This document shows, in pieces, positions 1 to 11,229 of a stretch of DNA of 64,000 bases; position 1 is the first letter of the stretch, and every line of letters starts with the position of its first letter. This stretch comes from Bigelowiella natans CCMP2755. Its lineage: Eukaryota > Cercozoa > Chlorarachniophyceae. The DNA lies in contig ADNK01000785.1 of NCBI GenBank assembly GCA_000320545.1, positions 1 through 64,000 on the forward strand, given 5' to 3'. The notes under the pieces are model-generated. The model was not told the DNA's origin, ran no database searches, and saw nothing but the letters and a program-made list of their open reading frames with translations. The position numbers and the translations under genes are program-made.

Positions 1-343
1 TCGGCTGATGGCTTATTAATGAAAAGTCCTACCTGTTTCACTCATAGCTTCTGGCTAGTAGCTTTAGCAGGGGGGTGGAAGTTTTTTTGGGGCATTTGCT
101 CTTGTTGTAGCTTTGTTTGTAGCAAAGAGAAGTAGTGAGGGAACAGATGATTCACAAATTTTACATAGCTTCTTCCTTCTTACCTCGTCATACCCCCGCC
201 CCCTTTTCCTTGATTGCGTAATATCCCAGGAAGATGAACCTGAAGGTAACGTATTGTCTAACAATAGTTGCTGCTGTGCATTTTTTGACATATACTAAAT
301 TACTTGTGTACATTTGATCAAGTGTATACATGCCTTGATATGT

Positions 344-423
<80 letters not shown>

Positions 424-766
424 ACATATCAAGGCATGTATACACTTGATCAAATGTACACAAGTAATTTAGTATATGTCAAAAAATGCACAGCAGCAAC
501 TATTGTTAGACAATACGTTACCTTCAGGTTCATCTTCCTGGGATATTACGCAATCAAGGAAAAGGGGGCGGGGGTATGACGAGGTAAGAAGGAAGAAGCT
601 ATGTAAAATTTGTGAATCATCTGTTCCCTCACTACTTCTCTTTGCTACAAACAAAGCTACAACAAGAGCAAAAATGCCCCAAAAAAACTTCCACCCCCCT
701 GCTAAAGCTACTAGCCAGAAGCTAATGAGTGAAACAGGTAAGGACTTTTCATTAATAAGCCATCGC
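1..766. repeat. Long imperfect inverted repeat (palindrome)
   Basis: The two arms (about 1-383 and 384-766) are reverse complements of each other. The centre is a self-complementary (CA)n(TA)n(TG)n microsatellite at about 349-422. The arms differ by a few small indels, all in T runs: one T near 29, one near 46 and two near 97, each missing from the left arm. The first six bases of the window match the right arm poorly. The arms encode no recognisable protein. The right arm ends just at the stop codon of the minus-strand gene at 752. It may be a genuine fold-back repeat or a contig-end assembly artefact. Confidence 0.9.
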
Positions 767-1245
767 ACGATCGTGAGGGTGGTCAACCTCAGGAAAGATT
801 GCTTTAACAAGTTTGGTCCCATGTTTCGCTGCCTTCACGGCAAGGTGATTTCCCATGTCCTTACGCGGCTTCGCATACTTTATGAAAAGTTCCTTTAATT
901 CCTTCATCTTTTGATGCTTCTTCCGAGCGAGAAACCTGGCGAAGAAGAGGTTTAGAACAGTTTATCTTTCAAGGAATAGGGAATTCGACAACGAATGACT
1001 CCAGCCGACCATTCAAATGAAGTAGTTGCAGCAGTACATACATACCTCACGTCTGTTCCGTCGACGTAATATCTCACAAACTGGATCACAGTCTTCTCAC
1101 GATAAAACCATTTTTGAAACTCCTTGAATGTAATCTTCTCGTCTGGATCGATCTTGAGGTAGTTGAAAACGTGCTTGGAAAGCGAATTTACGGGTAGACT
1201 AAGGAATGCGTCCAGGCGCGAAAGCACACCAGCAAGCCTCGCCAT
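752..1245 (-). CDS. EF-hand-like protein, last two visible exons (partial)
   Basis: Two coding exons are visible. The upstream one (about 1046-1245) encodes a helix-loop-helix with the loop core KIDPDEKITFKE and ends at a good donor (GTATGT). The downstream one (752 to about 930) follows an acceptor CAG and encodes a basic helical tail ending KAIFPEVDHPHDRAMAY before TAA at 752-754. The loop is a degenerate EF-hand: Lys stands at position 1 and Glu at position 6, while Asp 3, Asp 5 and Glu 12 are kept, so calcium binding is doubtful. An ATG at 1245 is in frame but could be internal, since an acceptor-like AAG lies just upstream. The family is not identified. The stop codon lies inside the edge of the palindrome 1-766. 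Confidence 0.5.
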
Positions 1246-2159
1246 CCCCCTTTATCAATATCAGTATCATTAATCGAAAAAAACTAAGATTGTGGCTTGA
1301 AGTGTAAAATTTTGCTGCTTTTATTGTTGATTGACGTATTCATTATTTTGGCTGAAGGTGCTCCTACCTGACAGATGCTAATATCAAAACTGTCAGCTCG
1401 TTTTGAGACAATTCCCCTTTGTCATCATAGTCAAACTGGAGAAGAACACATACACATAAGTCATACGACGTACAATATATGTATTTGGAATAATTGTGAT
1501 ATAAGTGGAAAATGTGGGTGTGTGTCGCGCGCGCGCGATTTTTGGGTTATGGTTCATGTCTCTACGTGGCTCACCAGGCTATAAACAAATTTCAGCTTAT
1601 CCGCAATTTTTGCATTGCAAAAAACTGCAGCCCCAGCTAGAAACATCCAAGTGTCCACAAACCTATTTGGTCCCTGAGAGATAAAAGGTGCAAATTTTCA
1701 AAACAAATTTTCCATAGCTTAATAGTGTCATCGAAGCATAAAACGCGTGCTTCTAACCCGCCAGATTTCGAAGTGCTTATCTACATCGTGCAGCCAAAAC
1801 CCTGCGACAGTCTCAAAATCATCCCGGTCTAATCTCTCCTTGTATCTGGATAAATGAACCCGGATTCAAGAAAGGAAAAACAGTGAATTTGGTGATCGAG
1901 TTAGAGCCAATGCAGCGTTCGAGCCAATGCAGCGAACTTTACCGCATCGTTTGGCCCAGAACATAGTATGTCTCCTTTAAATCAGCCAATTTAACTGATA
2001 TCGTTATGCGACCAATTAATGGAGTCAGTGGTCAGTGCAATGAATATTCTCAATACTTAAAGGACATCAAGAATCAACACAATAAATACAGGCACGTTTT
2101 GTATGGTTCCAAGACTTAAAAACATTTGTGGTCTCACACACACGTAGAGAACAAGTCAT
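1246..2159. other. Non-coding or unresolved stretch
   Basis: I see no convincing coding segment on either strand. It contains a short (CG)n run near 1529-1537. It should hold the promoter or further 5' exons of the EF-hand-like gene. Confidence 0.4.
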
Positions 2160-3127
2160 TTGATCTGCTATTCTTCATTCTGCAGGAAAGAAAAGAGATT
2201 AGCATTGATGGAAACATTGCCGTCGGTTACCATAGCGGTAACTGACGAGCGTTCTGTCGCTCACTACTTTGACCGACGCCGTCGACAAGTGAGTCCCTGG
2301 CATAAATCGGATAAGGTTTCAATACGAAGCAGCAGTTTGAATAAAGAATAACAAGGCCTCTGAGAAGCTCTGTCGAAGGATTGATAAGCGTAAGAAGCTT
2401 CGTAAGGGGGTAATGAGTGGAACGACCCATGCTGTCTCCTCCAAATTTCCGTTCCACGTTGTTGCTGCTGTTGTTGTTATTGTTGTTGTTGTAAACTCGA
2501 AACCGAACAAATACATTGAAAATACTTCGACTTGCACAAATTCAGAACTCAACCAACTCATTTCCATGTGGAATACCCGGTGCGTCAAGCATAAATTGCA
2601 TGTCGTAGGATATAATTCTAAGGTTACTTTTCGTGCAATTCTCTTCGTCTCCTGGATCATTTTCGACAACATCAACGGAGAGGGCACCTGATGGTGCTTG
2701 CCGCCAGAAACCTTACCTACTCATAAATTTGGAGTGGACGAAAAAGATAATAAAGATTCAGGCTTGGAAGAGGTTTAGAAGCTAGGGTTGGTGAGGAGGA
2801 GGCACAAGCCTACAAGGTTTCGTCCGTTGGAATTACTTTTTAACTGAAGGGTGGAATTACTTTTTAACTAAAGGGCTCTGTGTTGTAGGGTCGAAAACAG
2901 TCATGTCTGACAATGTTTCAGTGGATAAGCCAGATGTAACATTTCTGGATAACTTTCGAGGTAAAGAATTTTGCAGTTTATTGTTAAATTTTCACATCGG
3001 CTCTTCTTCTAGATATATTCACGTTCTTAATCACCTGGACGGTTACGACAGTAGCCTTTGCTTTCACATTGGCGGGGGTGAGCAATTGATGTCAATTGGT
3101 CTCAATTGGTCTGATAATCTTAACTGA
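2160..3127 (+). CDS. Candidate plus-strand exons, gene unidentified
   Basis: Two stretches look like exons with splice signals. At about 2185-2287, after a CTGCAG acceptor, the reading frame gives LPSVTIAVTDERSVAHYFDR and ends at GTGAGT. At about 2903-2962 an ATG opens MSDNVSVDKPDVTFLDNFR and ends at GTAAAG. A third possible exon near 2777-2814 reads EARVGEEEAQAYK before GT. I could not join these in a consistent phase and recognise no family. A plus-strand gene here would fit the alternating gene order of the window and the CTAG-rich tract that follows. Confidence 0.25.
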
Positions 3128-3919
3128 GGTCGATCTCAACAGACTCGTATCGCCATTGTCCAAGGCTGCAAGTGTACTCTTTCATCCCCAATATTACTTG
3201 TAATAATTTGTAAATTTAATGTCGAATCTGGCTGAAACTCGCTCGTTTAGATACCTCTCTTAATGTGCATACTCGGCATCTGTATCAGTCTTTGGCAAGG
3301 TACGTTTTATGATTGTGCCTAGCAATTGCCTTATTCCCTAATGACTGGATGCGTCAGGGGCTTTGACGGCTTGCATGATAGCTGCACTTTACCGCTCGAT
3401 CCCATACTCGGTATCAGTAACAATAAATATTTTGAGTCTTATCTCACAATCACATTGGGATTTCAGCCTGGTGTCGATATTACAACTGGCCTTGGGATCG
3501 GACAGGTTCAATGAAACTAGGATTTCTAGTATGATATCGTGACTCTCCTCTCTTGTCAACATTTAGGCGATTGTCATATTGTACATACAACTGGGAGGGG
3601 CAGTTTTCATCCACTATTTTTCTTGTAATCCCGATGAAACTGAGGAAGATCTTCATGATGACTACGACCCATCTTTAAAAAAGGTTCTACCCAACTGCTT
3701 TTGCTCATGCAAATTGTAATTACCCGGTAATTAATTTCAGGAAAGCATGAAATCGAAGCAGCAAGATGTGGCAGTAGATTCGTGGAACACGGGATTGCGA
3801 ATGCACAGACCAAAATATTACCACACCGATCGCATTCAACTGTTTGAAAATTATTATTTTCAGAAATAAAGAATGTTGCTATTGAAATCTGTATACGTAG
3901 ATGTCGAGGTGCACTCGAG

Positions 3920-4300
3920 ACTACCTAGCTACTGCTAGACTGTTGATCGAGACCGTGCAACATGCATGCTAGCTAGCCAGTACGCATAGCTAGCTAGCTA
4001 GATAGCAGCATAGCTAGGTGCTAGGTACAACAACGTCCGATCGACTAGCTAGCTAGCCGATCTAGCAACATGCTAGCATGCATGATGTACATGCATGCGT
4101 GTGACCGCCTCGATCTTATTGCACGTACTGTACATCTCTAGATCTACTAAAACATGCTACAGCGCATGCATGTGTGCACATTGTGTTGTTTGTCATCATG
4201 CATGATCGATGCGCATGCAATAATCTAGCTGCTAGCAGTAGTAGTAGCTACTAGGATGGCCGTGCGTGGAGCACGATGTAGCTATAGCTAGCTGCTGTAG
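3920..4300. repeat. CTAG/GATC/GCATGC palindrome-rich tract
   Basis: The stretch is packed with overlapping 4-6 bp palindromes (GCTAGC, TAGCTA, GCATGC, TGCATGCA, GATC, CTAG). It has no open coding potential. The same kind of sequence recurs at about 10690-10990, 24060-24660, 42930-43220 and, more weakly, 28490-28620 and 52640-52820. Those other copies lie 3' of genes, mostly between convergent pairs. Confidence 0.7.
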
Positions 4301-4649
4301 TCTACGAAATTGCGAAGTATAAGTAGCACAATGAACTAGTGAACACAGCCCTCACATGATGCTGTTGTGTTGGTACCGTGCGCAGGCGTCTCACACATTC
4401 TAGACTAACAGACACTCTTGCACTGCACATCAACCATGCGCCAATCGCGGTGCCCATCATCAGAATCATCACACATTGAGCATTCAACATTTTCGACAAC
4501 TCATTACAATCCATTACAAAATTTGGCATTTCTACATCTTGACATGAATGTTCACACGGGGTGCAATGTTTACTCACCTGCTCATGAATCATCAACAATC
4601 ATTTTGCATCACCGGACAAACATGCATGGACAGATGAAACAATGAGACC

Positions 4650-4800
4650 AATGGTAGTTCTTCGAAGGGTATCATGGCTACGGGTCCCCCTTGAAGTCCG
4701 TTTGGAAACAGATACTTCAAGTATTACTCCATTTGGAGGGTATCATCAGGGGCCACCTGACTCATTGTTGCCCGCTTTTGACTTAAGAAAGCCCTATGGT
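4650..4800 (-). CDS. Candidate minus-strand exon, gene unidentified
   Basis: On the minus strand the frame reads YLFPNGLQGGPVAMIPFEEL, preceded by an AAG acceptor and followed by GT. A second piece slightly upstream in coordinate (about 4730-4765) reads VAPDDTLQME. Composition looks coding, but no start, stop or family could be assigned. A minus-strand gene here would be divergent from eIF3e at 6590. Confidence 0.25.
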
Positions 4801-6589
4801 GAATGACGAATACAAAGTTTGCAGCTCAGTCGACGCGAGGAGACAGGTTTTACCTTTCCGTCTTTCCTCATATGGCATTATTCACAACCATCTGTTGGAA
4901 TGAGAATACAGGATTTATGTAGGATGTTTGCATGCAACATTAGAAGTTATTGAGTAACTTTTGAGAAGGAATTTATAAGGATGTTCAATTGAACGAGGAG
5001 GATATTCAGAGGAGGATATTCATATGTAGGATTCTTATTGAAGTGCAAGCAAGTAACAGTTATCTTGAAAGTCACTTTGTTTCAAATATTGAATAACTGC
5101 AGCTATCAAGCTTTTCCTTAACCGAGCACGCCTAAAATAAAGGAACGAGGCGAATCGATGCTTAACATGTTTTTACTTTACGTCTCTGTTGCTGGTCTTT
5201 ATTTCTAAGGATTTTAGATCCAGCGTTGCCAATAGGATATTGCCTGGCACTTTGATAAAGGAAGGTAGTGCAACTAGGCGGCAACCAGAGCGAGATGACG
5301 AGATAATATTCGAAGTGTGTAGATGATATAGAGAGGTGTTCGTTTTTGCAAGTAACAAAAACAAACCAGTGTCTTCAGCATAGAAGCGACTTCTCCTCCA
5401 GAGCGGATTGATTTTCTGAAGTAATTTTTGAGCAGGCGACCGGGGAGGGTGGCGAGCCCTTCCCTGCCTTTTGGATTGTGTCGAGAATACGGGGAAGAAA
5501 CTTAAGGCATAAACGAAACTATCATTACAAAAACATATTCATCTCTAATGAAATTTTTATTTATATATCGGTACCGCCTAAAATGAACAAAAAGTCTAGT
5601 TTTTGTGTATAATTGATATATTTTACTCTGTTTTTTTTTAAATATTTATATTCTACCCTTCATAAATATCTGAAATATAATATGTCAACAAAATTTTTCT
5701 GCACAATTTGTCCTATATTTGTACTAATAATGCTCCTCGGAAGCAAATTTCGCTCCTTTTGGGGATTATTTTCCAAAAATGCAAGGACTGAAATAGTTCA
5801 AGGGTTTCACAAAGCCACAATAATCTAGTTTTCTCTTTTCGAACCAAAACTTGCTTTATTCCCCTTCATTTCTCCGAAATCTAGATGATGCACATGGACA
5901 GCGCAGTTGTGGTGTGCCGCAAGACAAAATCGATGACTCTTTTCATCTCTCTTTCTTCTCAGCCAGACTTCAAAAAATAAATTATTTGCAATGCATTTGT
6001 TGTGTGATTGAGCTAAATATGTAATAAAATTCTAAAATTGGCTATTTTTTCAAGGGATACCCTCTCTTCTAGTTCTCTCATGCAAAGGATGCAACGTTCG
6101 AGGAAGACACATCAGTAACGATCTACCCGCCTACGACTACCCCCAAAATAGCTTTAGAATCGAAAGTACCCCAAAAATGAAGGGTATTTATTTTTAAAGA
6201 CAAACAGTCATTTTGGCTGGCCAAAGGATTACATATCCAGAGAGACTCTAGAGAACAGAGAAATAAGCATAGGTTTTAGGAGGTTTCTTGGAGGATATTA
6301 ATATACGACAATAATTTATTCATGTCGTAATTAAAAATATATATTTGCGGGAAGATTATTTGTCTCTATGTACAAATATCCTTTATTTTGTCGACGCGCT
6401 CACGGAAATAGAGCAGCGCGGCTCGGCGAAAACAGGTGCGTGGGCCAGCGCAGAAAGTTAGGAACATCGACAATGACATTTTGACGATAAAAGAGAAAGA
6501 ACAGATGTCGTAGATGTATAAAGTTCATTGTTTTTGTTGTCGTTGTGTACCATTTTCTGGTGCAGTTAAGTCTCATCTAAGAGTCAAAA
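4801..6589. other. AT-rich spacer upstream of eIF3e
   Basis: Mostly AT-rich sequence with no coding segment I can defend. It should contain the eIF3e promoter and perhaps 5' exons of the uncertain minus-strand gene. Confidence 0.4.
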
Positions 6590-7758
6590 ATGGCAGACCA
6601 GCCCCCCCCTTCTGGGGATTCGAAGAGCGGCCTTCCAGTTCAATATGACCTGACCCAGACCATCAGCTCTTACCTCGATCGGCACATGGTTCTCCTCCTC
6701 GTGGAGTATCTCGAGATGAAAGAAATGTACATTGGGTTGGGCTAGTCGGAATAGATTGGGGTTCTTCAATAGGGAATTGCAAATGCTTTCGCTAACATGT
6801 TATTGGTGCCTTTTCCTTAGTTCAAAATAAATACTGAGTGATAATTTGTCACAATATCACCAATATCGATAATTCTTTTTCGCTTATCGAATTAGTGCCC
6901 TGATTCTTTTGTAATCGCGCCGTTGTCTTAAAAATGAATTCTTACATTGAACTGCTCTCTCTCTCTCTCTCCCCAGGTACCCGGCAGACGATCTGCTTAA
7001 AACCAAATTGGATGTTGTTAGTAGGACGAAGATGGAATTCACCAAAATTCAAATGTAGTGTCCCACTTACATGATTGCATAATTCGACAAGACTAAGTAA
7101 TGCCATTATTCCAGTCAGAAACAAGTGCTGGAAACGGAAAATCCACCCGACAAGGAAGAAAAGTAATGAAAAACACTTATATATTAGATCGATGCATTGT
7201 GATGATGTTGGGGTTGTCGCTATCTTAGGATTAAGCTGGCTGACGAGCAATACAATGAGGCAAAGACATGTATCGAAAAGGAATATAAGATCGACTCGGT
7301 AAGGATATATATGCATGTACACATGTGTGAATGTGTGTGTGTGTATGTGTGTATGTTCTCATGCACATGTATGTTTGCAACTCGGGTATTACTGCTCATC
7401 CGGCAAGATATTAGATTGGGGTGCGATGATGAGCTTTTCAGAATAATCCCTGAGAATGGAAATATTATGCACGGCGCGACCGATTAATTGATTCCGATGC
7501 ACTCCTCTATCATCTCTACCTAAGGCAACCGAGTTCATTGAGAACGTTGTTAATGCGGGACTCACCGATCCCAACGTGACGTCTGAGGAAATCTTCGATT
7601 TTAAAAAGAAGAACATGATTGACAACGACAATCTAATGTGGCTCTTCAAATTTGCGAAGCTGGCATTTGAAATCGGTAGGAGTAGTAGGAGGAGTAGTGT
7701 GAACTGTCTTAGTAGTAGGAGGAGTAGGAGTAGGAGTAGTAGATGTTATGCAGCAGGA

Positions 7759-7833
<75 letters not shown>

Positions 7834-7947
7834 TAACTGTTTGGATTGAACACATCATATGTTGAGTAAAGTGTTGAGTAATATTGAGTAACTGTTTGGA
7901 TTGAACACATCATATGTTGAGTAAAGTGTTGAGTAATATTCAGTAAT

Positions 7948-7990
<43 letters not shown>

Positions 7991-10472
7991 TATATACACA
8001 TATATGTGTATACACATGTATGTGTGTATGTATTTATCTGTGATTCGTATATTTTGTGTGTGTGTGTGTGTGTGTACACTTTTCCCTGTATAGTCCCATT
8101 GATTAGTTTATTAAATCGTCACTGTGAAATTTTATTATTTTCCTAGGGCAATACAAAAGCAGCTGGAACTCACTTTCGGCATATAGAATTTTATCAACCG
8201 ACGATGACACGTCGTTCTTGGCGCTATGGGGCAAAGTACGCAATAATCCTCTCTCTCTCTCTCTCTCTCTCCCTCCCTCCCTCCTCTTTTCTCTCTCCTC
8301 CCTACTACTATGCCCCTCTTCTCACGTTCAATTATGGTCATAAAGGCCACTTACCCCGAGCTAATGTTACGTCACATCACGTGCTTTTGTTAGATCGCAG
8401 CTGGGATCAACACTCATGAGGTCAGCCCCGAGGACGTTATAGCCGACGTGAAAGAACTGGGAGGAATAATCGATCGACGATTCCAAGTGCCGATGCTCCA
8501 GCAACTGATGCAAAGGGCATGGCTTGTGAACTGGGCCTTGTTCGTGTACATGTCTAAGGTTGAGTACGCTCAGGAGTTCGTGGAGTTTGTTCTCCAGGAC
8601 AAGATTCTCAACGCGGTGCAGACCCGGTATGGATGTGTGTTCCACCTGCTGCAATATGTTGTTTGTGTCACCGTGGTGGGTGGGTGGGTGGGTGGGTGGG
8701 TGGATGAGCATCTCGGTGGCCATTGGGAGGTTGGGCAGAAGATAGTTGACCTCCTGAAGAATACAATTGAATATAACCGTCTCGTCGCGTTGTTATCATT
8801 TTCTGGTATCGTCGTTCATCTCGCTGATAAATAGTCTGATCTGCTGCTCAGGTGCCCATATATACTGCGGTACGTGGTCGCTGCGGTATTTGTAGCCTAC
8901 GATAAGAACCGCAAAGACTTGGAATCAACTCTCACAAGAGTCCTCCAAGTGAGTAGTAATAGTAGTAGTGAACGCCAGCATTATTGAAATGAGCTGCTTC
9001 CTTTACTTACATTATTACTAAGTCACCATCGATACACTACAAATTTCTGTCGTCATCGTCGTCCTCTCAAGGCACGATGACCATCCACGTGTCGCTGGGA
9101 TTGTAATATAAAACCATGTGTGTTGCGGTTTATTGATGCTTCCTCTCCACTTTCCTTGGTTGCTGTTTTTGTTCTTGCTGCCGTCTCTTAATCGATCAGA
9201 TGGAGAAGGACCGATATCGCGATCCGCTCACCGAGTTCCTTCGCAATCTGTTCGTCAATTATGACTTCGAGGCCGCACATCAGCAACTCGTAGAGTGTGA
9301 GAAGGTAGTAGTAGTAGTAGTAGTATAGCACGAAGCAATTCTCGCAAGTAGTTGGCTGTAGGGGTGACAGAGAAACTGATTGAGCTGGAAAGAGTGATGA
9401 TAACGGAGCCGATGATAATGATAATAATAAGCATGATGATGATGATGATGATGATGATTTGTGACAGTTGAGTGTTGCTTCCATCCATTTTGAGGAAAGA
9501 AATAACTGAAATTTAATGAATGCTGCTAGGTGTTCGACGTGGACTTCTTTTTAAATATACACACTGAGGAAGTGGAAGAGGTACGGGGAGCATCGTCAGA
9601 AAACACCTCACTCAATCGCAGCTGATAGTGGCGTTTTCGTGAAATATGATGAAATCTGATTTTGATGGACCATTCATCCCACACACCCCCAAATTACAGG
9701 ATGGCAAAAAGATAGTGAAGAACATCTACCGTGAGCAGTTCTTTAGAAACGCCCGCAAAGTGATGTTCGAGTTGTATTGCAGGTAGTAGTAGTATTAGCC
9801 TGCAAGCCCAACGATCATAGCTAAACTATTGTTGTGATGTTTGCTGTGTGCATGTGTGAGAATGAGAAGGGGGGGGGGGGGGGGAATAAGCGTATCATTC
9901 GGAGTAATTCAGTGTATCTTCATCAGCATCGTTTAAATTACATATTATACCCTTCCCCAGAATTCACAAAAGGATCGATATCAGCCTCCTAGCTAAGAGA
10001 CTCCATCTAGACGAAAAGGACACGGACAAAGCTCTTGTTAAACTTGTACGCGATGCGCCATTCGAGGGAAAAATAAACTCGGAGAAGAACCACCTCGTCA
10101 TCGCTACAAAATATCCTTCTATCTATCAGAAAGTTATCGACAAGGTACGCACTACTACTATTACAAAAGCTACTTTTAAGAAAGAAGAGAACAACACGAA
10201 GATTCGATACTCACCAAAGAGGAATATTTGCTCCCTTAAAAAACGGCCCAGAATTTACAAGTTTTATCTTTTCGAAATCAAATATACTTTGTTCCTCAAA
10301 TGTTAGCTACATATATCTCGACTATCACGAAGATATCATCGCAGGAAAGGCTCAACTGACAGAAAATTTGTGTGTAACACTATTCCCTCAGACAAAGCAG
10401 TTGTATCACCGCACACACGGCATTCTAGATGCCATCAAGAGGAAGAGACAACAGAAAGAACCGATGGACTAA
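6590..10472 (+). CDS. EIF3E: Eukaryotic translation initiation factor 3 subunit E
   Basis: eIF3e is a PCI-domain subunit of the eIF3 complex that helps recruit the 40S ribosome and mRNA in the cytoplasm. Thirteen exons join in frame to 1407 nt (468 aa; human about 445): 6590-6726, 6977-7054, 7115-7162, 7229-7298, 7525-7675, 8147-8235, 8394-8626, 8852-8948, 9200-9304, 9530-9580, 9700-9782, 9961-10144, 10392-10472. Family signatures in order are YDLTQTISSYLDRHM (N terminus), FLALWGK, QLMQRAWLVNWALF, LNAVQTRCPYILRY, DPLTEFLRNLFVNYDFE and the PCI winged-helix segment ISLLAKRLHLDEKDTDKALV. The start is the first ATG, adding about 18 Pro/Ser-rich residues before the conserved N terminus. Introns are full of microsatellites. 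The 3' neighbour is convergent. Confidence 0.96.
7764..7832. repeat. (CT)n(TA)n compound microsatellite in eIF3e intron 5
   Basis: About 36 bases of CT repeat pass directly into about 30 bases of TA repeat, 90 bases downstream of the exon 5 donor. Another (TA)n block lies at about 7952-7986 and a (TG)n block near 8056-8074 in the same intron. Confidence 0.9.
7838..7948. repeat. Direct tandem duplication, unit about 53 bp
   Basis: Two adjacent copies, each starting AACTGTTTGGATTGAACACA, are nearly identical. They differ visibly by one base near the end (GAGTAA versus CAGTAA). The unit sits inside eIF3e intron 5 between microsatellites and itself contains GTTGAGTAA repeated. Confidence 0.85.
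8672..8702 (+). repeat. (TGGG)n tract with G-quadruplex potential
   Basis: About seven consecutive TGGG units lie on the coding strand, about 45 bases inside eIF3e intron 7 (donor at 8627). Runs of three G separated by one T are the classic quadruplex pattern. A run of about 16 G lies near 9870 in intron 11. Confidence 0.8.
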
Positions 10473-11229
10473 TGGAAGCAGATAGTGGACGGTTTTCTGA
10501 AACGGTAGAGGACCTAATGCCTAGCTTTGTCCTCTTGCTTTGCGTCTTATATGCTCATAGCTATGTGCTCAGTATGCGACAGTACATCGGAACGTAGCCT
10601 AATAAAATTTTAACAACTCCGATACACATCATTGCAGTGAACAGTCATAGTCTAGAAGTCGGTGCATTGTATTAATAAAAGTGTACGTAGCTAAATGCAG
10701 GGTGCACAGCAGATAGACTAGTGAAGTCTGGTCGCGTCAGATCGGTGGCCGATGACGACTGATAATGTCATCTGTGCCGTACATGTGTGTAGCCACGCTA
10801 GCACGCCTAGACGCTCTCGCACAGATGACAGCTATCTAAACAATGCTAGAATGTGCTATGCTATGCTAGCTAAGCCTAGCATCATCTACTAGCTAGTCTA
10901 AAATCATGCATGTGTGCTGTGTGTCTACACACATACTAGCTAGCATATGTGTAAGTGTGTAGACTACAATGCATCTAGATATGACCGCACACTCATGCAT
11001 ACTTTTACTTGTCCTTTCAATTATTTATTATAAATAAAATCAAACCGTACAAACGTCGCATTACTTACTTTCTTTGTTGACTGCTAGCGCTACATGATGA
11101 TGCTATATTTTCATGCTGTATGCGATGTATGCTGCATTCGGGCCACCGTGCCTTCAGTTGCTGTCACTTGTTCTGCCCAGCGTATCTTAATGTCTTGAAT
11201 ACTGTTACTCCCACAATGTCTGATATTGA
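10473..11229. other. Convergent spacer between eIF3e and the WGD-repeat gene
   Basis: Contains possible polyadenylation signals (AATAAA) for eIF3e near 10600 and 10673, and an AATAAA motif near 11033. From about 10690 to 10990 it is rich in CTAG and TGCATG palindromes like the other convergent spacers. No coding segment was found. Confidence 0.7.

Noticed and set aside
188-579. Matching 91-residue open frames on both strands
   Set aside because: They are the palindrome 1-766 read from each side; the CA/TA/TG centre translates to Thr-His, Ile-Tyr and Val-Cys repeats.
7836-7950. Possible CRISPR-like repeat
   Set aside because: Only two adjacent 53-bp copies without spacers, inside a eukaryotic intron.
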